From positions 3,596,001 through 3,660,000 of the forward strand of contig NZ_JAFW01000001.1 of assembly GCF_000526335.1 (NCBI RefSeq): a stretch of 64,000 bases of DNA. Reading direction: 5' to 3'. The notes under the pieces were generated by a model. That model saw only the letters and a list, made by a program, of their open reading frames with translations. It had not been told where the DNA came from and did not search any database. Made by a program: the position numbers and the translations under genes. This DNA comes from Arthrobacter sp. 31Y (GTDB taxonomy: Bacteria > Actinomycetota > Actinomycetes > Actinomycetales > Micrococcaceae). Every line of letters starts with the position of its first letter. The first letter of the stretch is position 1. Positions 50,501 to 58,373 of the stretch are shown piece after piece.

Positions 50501-51946
50501 ATGCGTATTTCGGACTTGGTGGATGACCCTGACCTGAAGATTTCCCTGCGGGTGCCCGGAAGTCATGGCCGCTTGGCGAGGCCCATCACCTGGTGCGCCC
50601 CCACAGAACACATGGACCCCACCCCGTTCCTCAGCGTCAATGCCCTGGTACTGACCAACGGCATGGGCCTCAATGTGAAGGACTACCGGATTTGGGAAGC
50701 GTACGTGGAGCGCCTCCTGGCCGTGCCGGTCTCGGGGCTGGTGTTCGGGTTGGGGGCTGCACACAGCGAGCTTCCTGCCGGTTTGGTGGAAGCCTGCGAA
50801 GCGCACGGACTTCCCCTGTTGGAGCTGCCACCCGAGGTACCGTTCGTGCTGGTCATGCGCCACGTGGAACACGTCATCGCCACCGACCGGTATGAGGAGC
50901 TGCGGTCCGGCTGGGAACTGGCGGACGAGTGCACCCGGCTCGCCGCCGAGGGGCGCTCGCTGGCCACCGTCCTGGAGCGCGTTGCCACGTTCGTTCACGC
51001 ACGGGTGACATTGGTGGATGACGTCGGCTTCGAACTTATCGGGGCAGGAGACGCCGCCGGAGGTACTGCGCGAACAACCCTGCGCATTCCCAGCGGCGAA
51101 TCACAGCGTTTCCGGCTCATGATTGAGGGCATCAAAAGCACGGTGGTGCTGCAGCCCATCCTGGGTCCCGTAGCCGCAGTGATCGCCATGCAACTCAGTT
51201 ACACCCTGGGTTCCCGTTCGCCCTTGCACTCACGTGAGGCCGCACGTTTCATGGAGGCGCTCTACGAGGACCGCAGCATCACGCCCGCGCAGTTGAAACG
51301 CTTGGCGGTGGACACCGGGTTCGTCCCGGAGGAGACCTGGGGGTCGGTACTGATCGGCGCTTCCAAGGACATCCCGCGGTTGAAACTCCGTGCCATCGCG
51401 TGGCGGGCCAGGGTGGGGTTGGAGGCCAACTTCGGCATCGTCAGATTCATGGAGGAGAAGGGCCTCACCACCTTGCTGGTGCAGCAAAAGCGGGGAACGT
51501 CCGGGCTGTTGGCCATGGTCCGGGACCTCTTCAAGGATGCTCCGGAACTGGCTGTGGTGGTCACCGAGTCCAGCACCCTGAACGAACTGCCTCTGGCATT
51601 GAGCCTGGCCAGGCGGCACGTGGGTACACCCGGCGTGCGGACGGCTCCGCTCGCCGACCTGACCGGGATTGTCCAAGGGCTCCCGAGCGCTGGGTTGGTG
51701 GCCATGTCGCAACGCCTGCTGGCACCCTTGGAGTCCGAGGGCGGCACCGCACTGCGGGAGACACTCGACTCGTACTTGAGGCACAGCGGCAGTTCCAGGG
51801 AGATTTGTGATGAGCTCTTCATCCACAGGAACACGCTGACGTATCGGATGCGCAAGATTGAGGATGCCTTGGGGCTGGACCTGTCCGACGGCGAAGTCCG
51901 CGCCACGTGCCTGCTCGCCCTGAGTATCGTTGCGGCGCACGCCTGA
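50501..51946 (+). CDS. PucR-family transcriptional regulator
   Basis: A 481-residue regulator. N-terminal PucR sensing domain (about 1-125), a central GGDEF-like/GAF-type region and the C-terminal PucR helix-turn-helix (about 420-475; RETLDSYLRHSGSSREICDELFIHRNTLTYRMRKIEDALG). PucR proteins activate purine, allantoin or related nitrogen-source genes. ATG at 50501 follows GGAGG; an upstream in-frame codon at 50489 is less likely. It lies between the pxp operon and the NCS1 permease. Confidence 0.92.
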   Translation: MRISDLVDDPDLKISLRVPGSHGRLARPITWCAPTEHMDPTPFLSVNALVLTNGMGLNVKDYRIWEAYVERLLAVPVSGLVFGLGAAHSELPAGLVEACEAHGLPLLELPPEVPFVLVMRHVEHVIATDRYEELRSGWELADECTRLAAEGRSLATVLERVATFVHARVTLVDDVGFELIGAGDAAGGTARTTLRIPSGESQRFRLMIEGIKSTVVLQPILGPVAAVIAMQLSYTLGSRSPLHSREAARFMEALYEDRSITPAQLKRLAVDTGFVPEETWGSVLIGASKDIPRLKLRAIAWRARVGLEANFGIVRFMEEKGLTTLLVQQKRGTSGLLAMVRDLFKDAPELAVVVTESSTLNELPLALSLARRHVGTPGVRTAPLADLTGIVQGLPSAGLVAMSQRLLAPLESEGGTALRETLDSYLRHSGSSREICDELFIHRNTLTYRMRKIEDALGLDLSDGEVRATCLLALSIVAAHA

Positions 51947-51951
51947 GGTAA

Positions 51952-51964
51952 ATGTGCAATCTGC
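51952..51964. promoter_or_regulatory. Candidate PucR site ATGTGCAATCTGC
   Basis: Second copy of the TGTGCA-N2-CTGC motif, just after the PucR stop and about 175 bp before the permease start. It suggests that PucR controls the permease as well as the divergent pxp operon. Confidence 0.5.
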
Positions 51965-52015
51965 ATAAACCGAGTGTGTTCTTTTAGGCGACGGCCCGAT
52001 ACCTACTTGTGCGCT

Positions 52016-52029
52016 GCGTCACTAACGTC
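52016..52029. promoter_or_regulatory. Palindrome-like CGTCACTAACG in the NCS1 permease 2 leader
   Basis: Differs at one base from the 14-mer at 14259 upstream of the other NCS1 permease. It sits in a 192-bp leader between the PucR gene and the permease. Confidence 0.4.
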
Positions 52030-52138
52030 AGTTCACGGGCCATGTTGCCCGCCAAGCTATGGGACCGCTCCGCAAGGGGCTCCATCACGGCGGCAGGAAT
52101 CCGGGCCCACTCCGTTCGCCTGAACCCTAGGGGTTACT

Positions 52139-53470
52139 TTGTCCTACGCAAATTACGTCATGCCCGAAGCACGCCGTGCTCCGCGCTGGTCCCTGACCAT
52201 GGCCTGGTGGGCCTTGTTCTCTGCCATGTTCTGGATCTACGTGGCTGTGGCTTCCGCCAACGCAGTTGGCACCGTCAACACCATCATCGGCATGATCCTG
52301 ACCATCGCCAGCTACGGCATCATCAACCTGGTCCTCTCCCGCTACGCCGCGCGGACAGGGCTCACCGTCGAGCTCTTGTCCCGGACCCTGTTCGGAATCG
52401 TCGGATCCGCGCTCGCATCCCTGATCTTCGCGGCCACGGCCATCTACTACGCCGTGTTCGAAGGGTCCATCATCGCGGTGGCATTCCAGAAATTCTTCGG
52501 CGGCGAAATCACCATGTGGTACGCCATCGTGGTGATTTACGCCCTGCCGCTGGTTGCTGGTGGAGTGCAGAACTGGCTCGATCGCCTCAACGGCTGGTTG
52601 CTGCCTTTGTACTTCGCAGGGCTGGTGGCCGTCGTGGTCGCCGCCACTGCCCTCCGCGGTTTCCCGGTCAGCTTTCCCGAGGGCGTCGCCGACGGTCCCA
52701 TCCCGGGCTGGCTGACCTCCTACCTCATCTACATGGGCGTGTGGATCATGATGATGTACACGTTCGACTACGCCCGAATGGCCCGCAAAAAGGACGAGAA
52801 ATTCCATGGCCGGATCACCTTTGGCTGGGTCTTCTACGCCTTCACCTTCGGTGTCAATGGCTTGGTGGGCATCTACATTATGAGTGCCTGGGGACTGGCC
52901 GGCACAGAGACCGGGGTAGTGGACGCATTCATCTCCTCGTTGGGAATCTTCGGCGTGCTGGTGATCTTCATCTCGCAAACCCGCATCAACACGGCCAACT
53001 ACTACTTGGCGTCGTCCAACTTGGACGCTTTCGCCACCAGGGTGTTCCGGTTGGCGTTGCCGCGTTGGGTCTGGGTGATCGTGGCTGGAGCCATTGCCTA
53101 CCTGCTGATGCTGACCAACGTGCTCTCTTATCTGCTCAAGGCGTTGGCCTGGCAGGGCGTCTTCGTCACCGCGTGGGTGGCCATCGCTTTGGTCTATATT
53201 GCGTTGAACCGCAAGAACGTCAACGAGGTCCCGGAGATCCGCCGCGACCGGCTGAGGGCCTTCAGCCCGGGGACGGTGGCGTGGCTGCTGGCATCAGGTA
53301 CCGGCATCCTGCTCACCGAGCAGACGGCTGTCCCGGTCCTTGCCCAACTTGCGCCACTGATCACAGTGGCCCTCGCCGCCGCCGGCTATTTGGTGGCCTA
53401 TCGGCTGCAGAAACCGCCTGCCATGGACATCTCGGAGGACGTCCACGTGGATGAGGAGCAACTCGTCTAG
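52139..53470 (+). CDS. NCS1-family permease (nucleobase/hydantoin/oxoproline-type)
   Basis: A 443-residue transporter with about 12 helices. FEGSIIAVAFQKFFGGEITMW, the DYARMARKKDEK loop and ISQTRINTANYYLASSNLD match the NCS1 family. TTG at 52139 follows AGGGG. Next to PucR and the pxpABC-carboxylase operon, it probably imports the cyclic amide these enzymes act on. The C-terminus is hydrophilic and acidic. Confidence 0.88.
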   Translation: MSYANYVMPEARRAPRWSLTMAWWALFSAMFWIYVAVASANAVGTVNTIIGMILTIASYGIINLVLSRYAARTGLTVELLSRTLFGIVGSALASLIFAATAIYYAVFEGSIIAVAFQKFFGGEITMWYAIVVIYALPLVAGGVQNWLDRLNGWLLPLYFAGLVAVVVAATALRGFPVSFPEGVADGPIPGWLTSYLIYMGVWIMMMYTFDYARMARKKDEKFHGRITFGWVFYAFTFGVNGLVGIYIMSAWGLAGTETGVVDAFISSLGIFGVLVIFISQTRINTANYYLASSNLDAFATRVFRLALPRWVWVIVAGAIAYLLMLTNVLSYLLKALAWQGVFVTAWVAIALVYIALNRKNVNEVPEIRRDRLRAFSPGTVAWLLASGTGILLTEQTAVPVLAQLAPLITVALAAAGYLVAYRLQKPPAMDISEDVHVDEEQLV

Positions 53471-53509
53471 GCAGCACTCCTCTCACACAACAGAATCACA
53501 CAACAGACA

Positions 53510-53561
53510 ACGACGGCGGCAGCCGGGTTCGGTAAATACGGAACCCGGCTGCCGCCGTCGT
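53510..53561. terminator. Strong bidirectional terminator hairpin
   Basis: A perfect 21-bp GC-rich stem around a 10-base loop (GGTAAATACG). It lies in the convergent junction between the permease and the MSMEG_6728-type gene. Confidence 0.85.
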
Positions 53562-53580
53562 GCGTTGGTGAACGGTACCG

Positions 53581-54501
53581 CTACTGCGCAGGCGCGGGCG
53601 CCGGAACCGGGAAGAAGACCCGGGGATCCTGAAGCAGTGCCGGGTAGTCGAAGTCGGTGCGCTTGATCACGTTGGTGACCTCGAAGTTGCGGGCGAAGCG
53701 GCCATCAACAGTGATGGGGCGGCCCTGAATCAGGCCGACGGCGAAGATCTGGCCACCGTCAAAGGGCACCGCGAGCTCGGTCTTGCCGGGCAGGGTGTTG
53801 AATGCCTGCTCCTGGGCTTGACGCTTGCGCGTGGGCTTCTTCTCCTGTTGCTTGATGGGCCGCTTCTTGGGGCCCTTCACCTGGCGGCGGGACTTCTCCT
53901 CGGCGTAGACGAACTGGTACTCGTCGGGGTCCGTGGGGGCTGCGGCGCGGGCCTTTCCGTGCGGCGGCATGGCGACCGTGGTGAGCTGCTCCGGGCGGAG
54001 GTCCTCCACAGCGGAACGCAGGATCAACAGGCGATCCTCTTCCGGGTCTTCCGGGTGGAACTCGTGCTTGGGTTCCGGCCACACGTACTCGAGCTTCTCC
54101 TCGGTGCCGGGGAAGATCTGGGAGTAGTGCTTGGGGTCCTTGGTGATCAGCTTGGAGCGGTGGCTGAGGTGCAGGTCCTCGAGTCCGAGCCACGGCGGCA
54201 TGATGATCCTGGAGGCATAGTCCGGGTGTGCAGCCTGCGGCGCGAACTCCGCGATGTTGTCCCGGGTGTTGTCCGGGTGGCCGCGTTTCATCCACTCATC
54301 TGCCATGGCGATGCCGTACATGGTGAGAGCCGGGACGTGGCCCATCCACATGCGGACGGCGGGGTGGGACTGCCAACCGTACTCCGGGATGACCAACGCG
54401 CGGAGGACCTGGAGTGCTTCGACGCGCTGTTTGCCGAGCCTTGAAGTGTCGAGCGCCGCGGCACTCTCACGGAAATCGGCGAAAGGGAGGAAAGTCTGCA
54501 T
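53581..54501 (-). CDS. MSMEG_6728-type protein (pyrimidine-dimer glycosylase-like N-terminus)
   Basis: A 306-residue protein. The N-terminus M-Q-T-F-L-P-F-A-D-F and LDTSRLGKQRVEALQVLRAL match the pyrimidine dimer DNA glycosylase-like family known in mycobacteria as MSMEG_6728. A Lys/Arg-rich linker (about 205-230) leads to a small C-terminal domain. ATG at 54501 is chosen because family proteins begin MQTFLP. DNA-repair activity is not proven. Confidence 0.82.
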   Translation of the reverse strand: MQTFLPFADFRESAAALDTSRLGKQRVEALQVLRALVIPEYGWQSHPAVRMWMGHVPALTMYGIAMADEWMKRGHPDNTRDNIAEFAPQAAHPDYASRIIMPPWLGLEDLHLSHRSKLITKDPKHYSQIFPGTEEKLEYVWPEPKHEFHPEDPEEDRLLILRSAVEDLRPEQLTTVAMPPHGKARAAAPTDPDEYQFVYAEEKSRRQVKGPKKRPIKQQEKKPTRKRQAQEQAFNTLPGKTELAVPFDGGQIFAVGLIQGRPITVDGRFARNFEVTNVIKRTDFDYPALLQDPRVFFPVPAPAPAQ

Positions 54502-54584
54502 CCTTTCAGTTTGAGGGTGCCGGGCTTGAGAACCAAGTTGAGTGCTCCGGGACACGTGCAGGTGTTGGGGCCTAGAGTTGTCGG

Positions 54585-55616
54585 GTGGAAACTTTTGGCG
54601 AGAAAACTACCCCCACGGCGCCTCCGGTTGCCGAACTGCACCTGCACATCGAAGGGACTCTCCAGCCAGAGCTGATCTTTGCCCTGGCCGAACGAAACGG
54701 CATTGAACTGCCGTACCAAGACATTGAGGAACTCCGGGAAAAGTACGAGTTCACTGACCTGCAATCTTTCCTGGACCTCTACTACGCCAATATGGCCGTC
54801 CTGCAGACCGAGCAGGACTTCACTGACATGACACGTGCCTATCTGAAGCGGGCCGCCGCCGGGGGAGTACGTCACGCGGAGATCATGATGGATCCCCAGG
54901 CGCACACTTCCCGGGGAGTGGCCTTGGAAACCTGCGTCAACGGCGTGGCCAACGCCTTGGCTACCTCCGAGGAAGACTTCGGCGTCACCACCCTCCTTAT
55001 CGCAGCATTCCTGCGCGACATGTCCGAGGATTCGGCCCTTGAAGTTCTGGACCAGCTCCAGGCGATGCACGCTCCGATCGCAGGCATCGGCCTGGACTCC
55101 GCAGAGGTGGGCAATCCGCCGTCGAAATTTGAGCGACTGTACCAGCGCGCCGGCGAGGCGGGCTTGCGACGGATCGCGCACGCGGGCGAGGAAGGCCCGG
55201 CCTCCTACATCACTGAAGCTTTGGATGTGCTTCACGTTGAACGGATCGATCACGGCATCCGGTGCATGGAAGACACGGACGTAGTGCAGCGGCTCGTCGC
55301 TGAACAGGTTCCCCTCACGGTATGCCCCCTGTCCAACGTCAGGCTCCGCGCAGTGGATAAGCTGGCTGACCACCCTTTGCCCGAAATGCTGGCGATCGGC
55401 CTGAACGTTTCAGTGAACTCGGACGACCCCGCCTACTTTGGCGGCTACGTGGATGAGAACTTCGAGCAACTGGTGAAGGTGCTGGAGTTCTCAGTTCCGG
55501 AGCAGGCCACACTGGCAGCCAACTCCATCCGGTCCTCCTTCGCCAGCGATGCCCGTAAAGCGGTGCTGTTGGACGAGGTTGCGGAGTGGGTCAAGGCATC
55601 CGTCGCAACCGCCTAA
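54585..55616 (+). CDS. Adenine deaminase (adenosine deaminase family)
   Basis: A 343-residue zinc amidohydrolase. Metal ligands in E-L-H-L-H-I-E-G-T (about 17-25), H-A-G-E-E-G-P, R-I-D-H-G and V-N-S-D-D-P. The G-N-P-P-S-K-F and HAGEEGP variants distinguish eukaryote-type adenine deaminase (Aah1) from adenosine deaminase. It would convert adenine to hypoxanthine. GTG at 54585 lies 83 bp from the divergent MSMEG_6728-type gene. Confidence 0.87.
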   Translation: METFGEKTTPTAPPVAELHLHIEGTLQPELIFALAERNGIELPYQDIEELREKYEFTDLQSFLDLYYANMAVLQTEQDFTDMTRAYLKRAAAGGVRHAEIMMDPQAHTSRGVALETCVNGVANALATSEEDFGVTTLLIAAFLRDMSEDSALEVLDQLQAMHAPIAGIGLDSAEVGNPPSKFERLYQRAGEAGLRRIAHAGEEGPASYITEALDVLHVERIDHGIRCMEDTDVVQRLVAEQVPLTVCPLSNVRLRAVDKLADHPLPEMLAIGLNVSVNSDDPAYFGGYVDENFEQLVKVLEFSVPEQATLAANSIRSSFASDARKAVLLDEVAEWVKASVATA

Positions 55617-55761
55617 AGCAAGGCAGCCGAGACCCGCACATCACTTGCGGGGTCCGGCATGTCACACTCAGTCACGACACACGGTGTTTACCTTCTGCAG
55701 TCGCGGGAATTAACAATTCATTGGCAAACTTCTAGGGAGTATCCACCGTTGAAGGAGAAGC

Positions 55762-56643
55762 ATGGGCGCGAATACCGCCGAGAACACCAACCTTCGTTTG
55801 AAGGCCGTCCTGGACATCCTTGCTGAAAGCGTATGGTCCGGGGCAACGATGAACGCCGGCGAGGTGCTGGCTGAATCGATCGTTCGAGTACCTTTCAATG
55901 ACCACGAGGCTGAACTCCTCAGTGGCGGCATTCCCCGCGGCCACAAGACCCTGACGTCAGCTTCGGCCAAGCTGGTCAAGGCTGGCTGGCTGGTCAAGGG
56001 CCGTTCGGGCTGGACCATTCCGGAAGACGGCCTGCGTGCGACGGTCGGCTTCCCGGATGCGGAGGCCTTTGGTGCAGCGCTCGACGCCGGAACTCCGGTC
56101 CCTGCCGACGTCGCCGTTCCGACGGCCCCGCCTGTGAAGGCCCAGGTCAAGAAAGCAGCTGCGGCCAAGAAGGCAGCCGCGCCGAAGAAAACAGCTGCAC
56201 CCAAGAAGGCAGCCGCGGATGTTGCGGAGCCGAAGGTAGCTGCTGCCAAGGTCTCCGCACCGAAGGCCAAGGCTGTCGCAAAGAAGGCCCCCACTCGTAA
56301 GGCGCCGGCGAAAGCAGCGGCGGCCTCCGCCGTCGAGACCCTGCCGCAGCCCGATGCCGTGGCGATTGCCGGTGACTTCAACAAGATCCTTGGAGCAGCC
56401 GAGGATTGGGCGCCGCAGTATGACGAGGCCCAGATGGAGTTCAATCCCATCGTCCAGCTGTGGACGTTGACGGCTGAACTGCCTGCCGGTTTCTACACCT
56501 ACAAGATCGCCCTGAACCGTTCGTGGGACGAGAACTATGGTGCGTTTGGAGCCCGTGACGGCGCGAACCACGAGTTGAACCACGACGGCGGACCGGTCAC
56601 CATCACGTACAGCCACGCAACGCGGGACATTGTGATCGGCTAG
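55762..56643 (+). CDS. Chimera: winged helix, H1-like Lys/Ala tail and X25 starch-binding-like domain
   Basis: A 293-residue protein of three parts. Residues 1-88 look like a winged helix (ESVWSGATMNAGEVLAES, ASAKLVKAGWLVKGRSGW). Residues 120-190 are Lys/Ala/Pro-rich with AAPKK and KKAPTRKAPAKAA units like histone H1 or HU tails. Residues 195-293 (GDFNKILGAAEDWAPQYDE, LPAGFYTYKIALNRSWDENYG) match the X25/E-set domain of pullulanase-type enzymes. No signal peptide is present, so it is cytoplasmic. ATG follows AAGGAG. Function unknown. Confidence 0.75.
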   Translation: MGANTAENTNLRLKAVLDILAESVWSGATMNAGEVLAESIVRVPFNDHEAELLSGGIPRGHKTLTSASAKLVKAGWLVKGRSGWTIPEDGLRATVGFPDAEAFGAALDAGTPVPADVAVPTAPPVKAQVKKAAAAKKAAAPKKTAAPKKAAADVAEPKVAAAKVSAPKAKAVAKKAPTRKAPAKAAAASAVETLPQPDAVAIAGDFNKILGAAEDWAPQYDEAQMEFNPIVQLWTLTAELPAGFYTYKIALNRSWDENYGAFGARDGANHELNHDGGPVTITYSHATRDIVIG

Positions 56644-56736
56644 TCCCTACTGCTGCCGGAAGCCGCCCTTGTTCGCCCCACCTCCCGTTGACCGGGGAGT
56701 GGAGCGGACGAGGGCATGTTTCGTTAAGGTGGATCC

Positions 56737-57021
56737 ATGACTGACGAAACCGTTCGGCTCACAGCCCGCATCACCGGCGTGGTCCAAGGAGTCGGGTTCC
56801 GCTACTGGACAGCCCGCAAAGCAGACGAGCTCCTGTTGACCGGCACAGTCCGAAACGATCACGACGGCTCAGTGCAATTAGTGGCCGAAGGATCGGCGGC
56901 GGACGTCGACCACCTGCTGGGCTGGCTGAAATCTGCACGTGCGCCTGGCCGTGTGGAGAACGTTGACTTCGAGGTCTTAGAGGCCACGGGGGAGTTCGAC
57001 GACTTCCGGATTATCGATTAG
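56737..57021 (+). CDS. acyP: Acylphosphatase
   Basis: A 94-residue acylphosphatase that hydrolyses acyl phosphates. The phosphate loop G-V-V-Q-G-V-G-F-R contains the catalytic Arg, and the catalytic Asn is in G-T-V-R-N-D. The length is standard. ATG follows GGTGGATCC with a weak ribosome site. Confidence 0.93.
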   Translation: MTDETVRLTARITGVVQGVGFRYWTARKADELLLTGTVRNDHDGSVQLVAEGSAADVDHLLGWLKSARAPGRVENVDFEVLEATGEFDDFRIID

Positions 57022-57035
57022 CACCTAGGCCGCTG

Positions 57036-57428
57036 CTAAGCCCCGGGCGATGCTGTGGTTATCCCTGATTCGGTGGCGGCCAGAAGTAATTCGTGATCGT
57101 AAGCGACCATGCTGTCGGTTTGTAGTCGAATGGCTGTTGCCAGGTGAATAGCATCCGCACTTCTCAGCTGTCTCGGAAGTGCCGCCGCGTACATGAGGTC
57201 TGAGCGGGCTACGTCCACAAGATTGATTCCGGCGAGTACGGCATTGACCGTTTCGAAGGGCATATTCCTGCGACGAGCCGCGCAGTGCAGTTCCGTGTAG
57301 AGGAGCATGGACGCGACCAGATGCCCTCCGGAGGCGGCTTTCTCTACCAGATAGGCTGCAGCGGCCGCTGATTCCGGTTCACTGATCACCAACTTCATGA
57401 CGGCAGAAGTGTCAACGTAAACGATCAC
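57036..57428 (-). CDS. vapC: PIN-domain toxin (VapC family)
   Basis: A 130-residue ribonuclease toxin. The acidic quartet is visible: D in Y-V-D-T-S-A (6), E in Y-T-E-L-H (about 46), D in S-A-D-A-I-H (about 91) and D in A-Y-D-H-E (about 110). Overlap of 4 bp with the upstream antitoxin gene is typical. Confidence 0.92.
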   Translation of the reverse strand: MIVYVDTSAVMKLVISEPESAAAAAYLVEKAASGGHLVASMLLYTELHCAARRRNMPFETVNAVLAGINLVDVARSDLMYAAALPRQLRSADAIHLATAIRLQTDSMVAYDHELLLAATESGITTASPGA

Positions 57429-57691
57429 CGGTCGCCGCGCAGATCGGCCAAGATATCGGCTGTAGTCATGTCGCTGCTGATGCGGGGCAGGACGGTGAAG
57501 TCCACGGGAGATGCGCTGGCTGGCCGGACGCTACCAGCTTGTAGCAGCCGCTCAAAGGGTGAAGCCGACGGTGGAATGAGGGTGGCCGCCACCTCGCCAT
57601 TGTTGGTGACGTCTATGACTTCGCCATTCTTGACGCGTTCCAGAATCTTGCTGCTCTGGTTGCGCAGTTCCCGGTGCGGAATAGTTGTCAT
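57425..57691 (-). CDS. vapB: Phd/YefM-type antitoxin
   Basis: An 88-residue antitoxin. N-terminal DNA-binding part I-P-H-R-E-L-R-N-Q-S-S-K-I-L-E-R-V-K-N-G and VTNNGEVAATLIP match the Phd/YefM fold; the C-terminal half (DMTTADILADLRGDR) would wrap the toxin. ATG at 57691 follows GGAGG. Divergent from the TetR gene with an 85-bp gap, so this promoter region may serve both. Confidence 0.92.
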   Translation of the reverse strand: MTTIPHRELRNQSSKILERVKNGEVIDVTNNGEVAATLIPPSASPFERLLQAGSVRPASASPVDFTVLPRISSDMTTADILADLRGDR

Positions 57692-57752
57692 GATGGACCT
57701 CCGTAGCAATCGTAGCAGTTTGCTCTGCAGCTTGAGGACTGTCAGAAAATAT

Positions 57753-57766
57753 ATAGACTGGTCTAT
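57753..57766. promoter_or_regulatory. TetR operator-like palindrome ATAGACTGGTCTAT
   Basis: Perfect 6-bp arms with a TG centre, 10 bp before the ATG of the TetR gene. The ATG has no ribosome site, so a leaderless mRNA starting close by is likely, with the palindrome at or over the promoter. Confidence 0.65.
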
Positions 57767-57776
57767 TATTTTTACT

Positions 57777-58373
57777 ATGTCTTCATACCCCAAAGGACTC
57801 GCAACCCGGCAGCGCTTGGTCGACTCCATGCTCTCCCTCATCCAGCTTCACGGTTATCACGGAACTGGGCTCAATACGGTGCTGGCCCGGTCGGGCGCTC
57901 CCAAAGGCTCGCTCTACTTCCATTTTCCGGAAGGGAAGACCAGCCTCGGTGTCGCAGCGGTGGGGTTGGCCGGCGATCAATTCAGCCAACTTGTCAGCGA
58001 GGCGACCACGTCGGCCTCGTCGCCTGGAGAAGTTGTGGACGCACTCATTGCCGAACTCAAAGACATTCTGGAAGCCAGTGAATACCAGGCAGGGTGTCCA
58101 GTTTCATCCGTCGCCCTGGATGCAGGCTCTGAGAACGAGCAGCTGCGGGACGCATGCAGCCGCGTGTATGACGCGTGGGTCCAGGCAGTGACCGGCTATC
58201 TGTCTACCCTCGGGCTCGAGGAGGGACGGGCGCTGCCCTTGGCGACGTCGATGATCTGCTTGGTGGAGGGCTCGCTCATTCTCTCCCGTGCCCACAAGTC
58301 CACCCAGCCCCTGGACGCTGCTGCCGGCATGCTCAAAACGCTGCTGGCGGTTCACGGCGGAGCAGGCGCATGA
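57777..58373 (+). CDS. TetR-family repressor
   Basis: A 198-residue repressor with N-terminal helix-turn-helix (about 10-55; LIQLHGYHGTGLNTVLARSGAPKGSLYFHFPEGK). The C-terminal domain has the pattern of the LmrA/YxaF-type group (CPVSSVALDAG). It is translationally coupled to the downstream epimerase (4-bp overlap), which is its probable target along with itself. Confidence 0.92.
   Translation: MSSYPKGLATRQRLVDSMLSLIQLHGYHGTGLNTVLARSGAPKGSLYFHFPEGKTSLGVAAVGLAGDQFSQLVSEATTSASSPGEVVDALIAELKDILEASEYQAGCPVSSVALDAGSENEQLRDACSRVYDAWVQAVTGYLSTLGLEEGRALPLATSMICLVEGSLILSRAHKSTQPLDAAAGMLKTLLAVHGGAGA

Noticed and set aside
51999..52009. TACCTACTTG fragment like the right end of the palindromic elements
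   Set aside because: Only about 10 bases match, there is no complementary arm, and it is not at a convergent junction.
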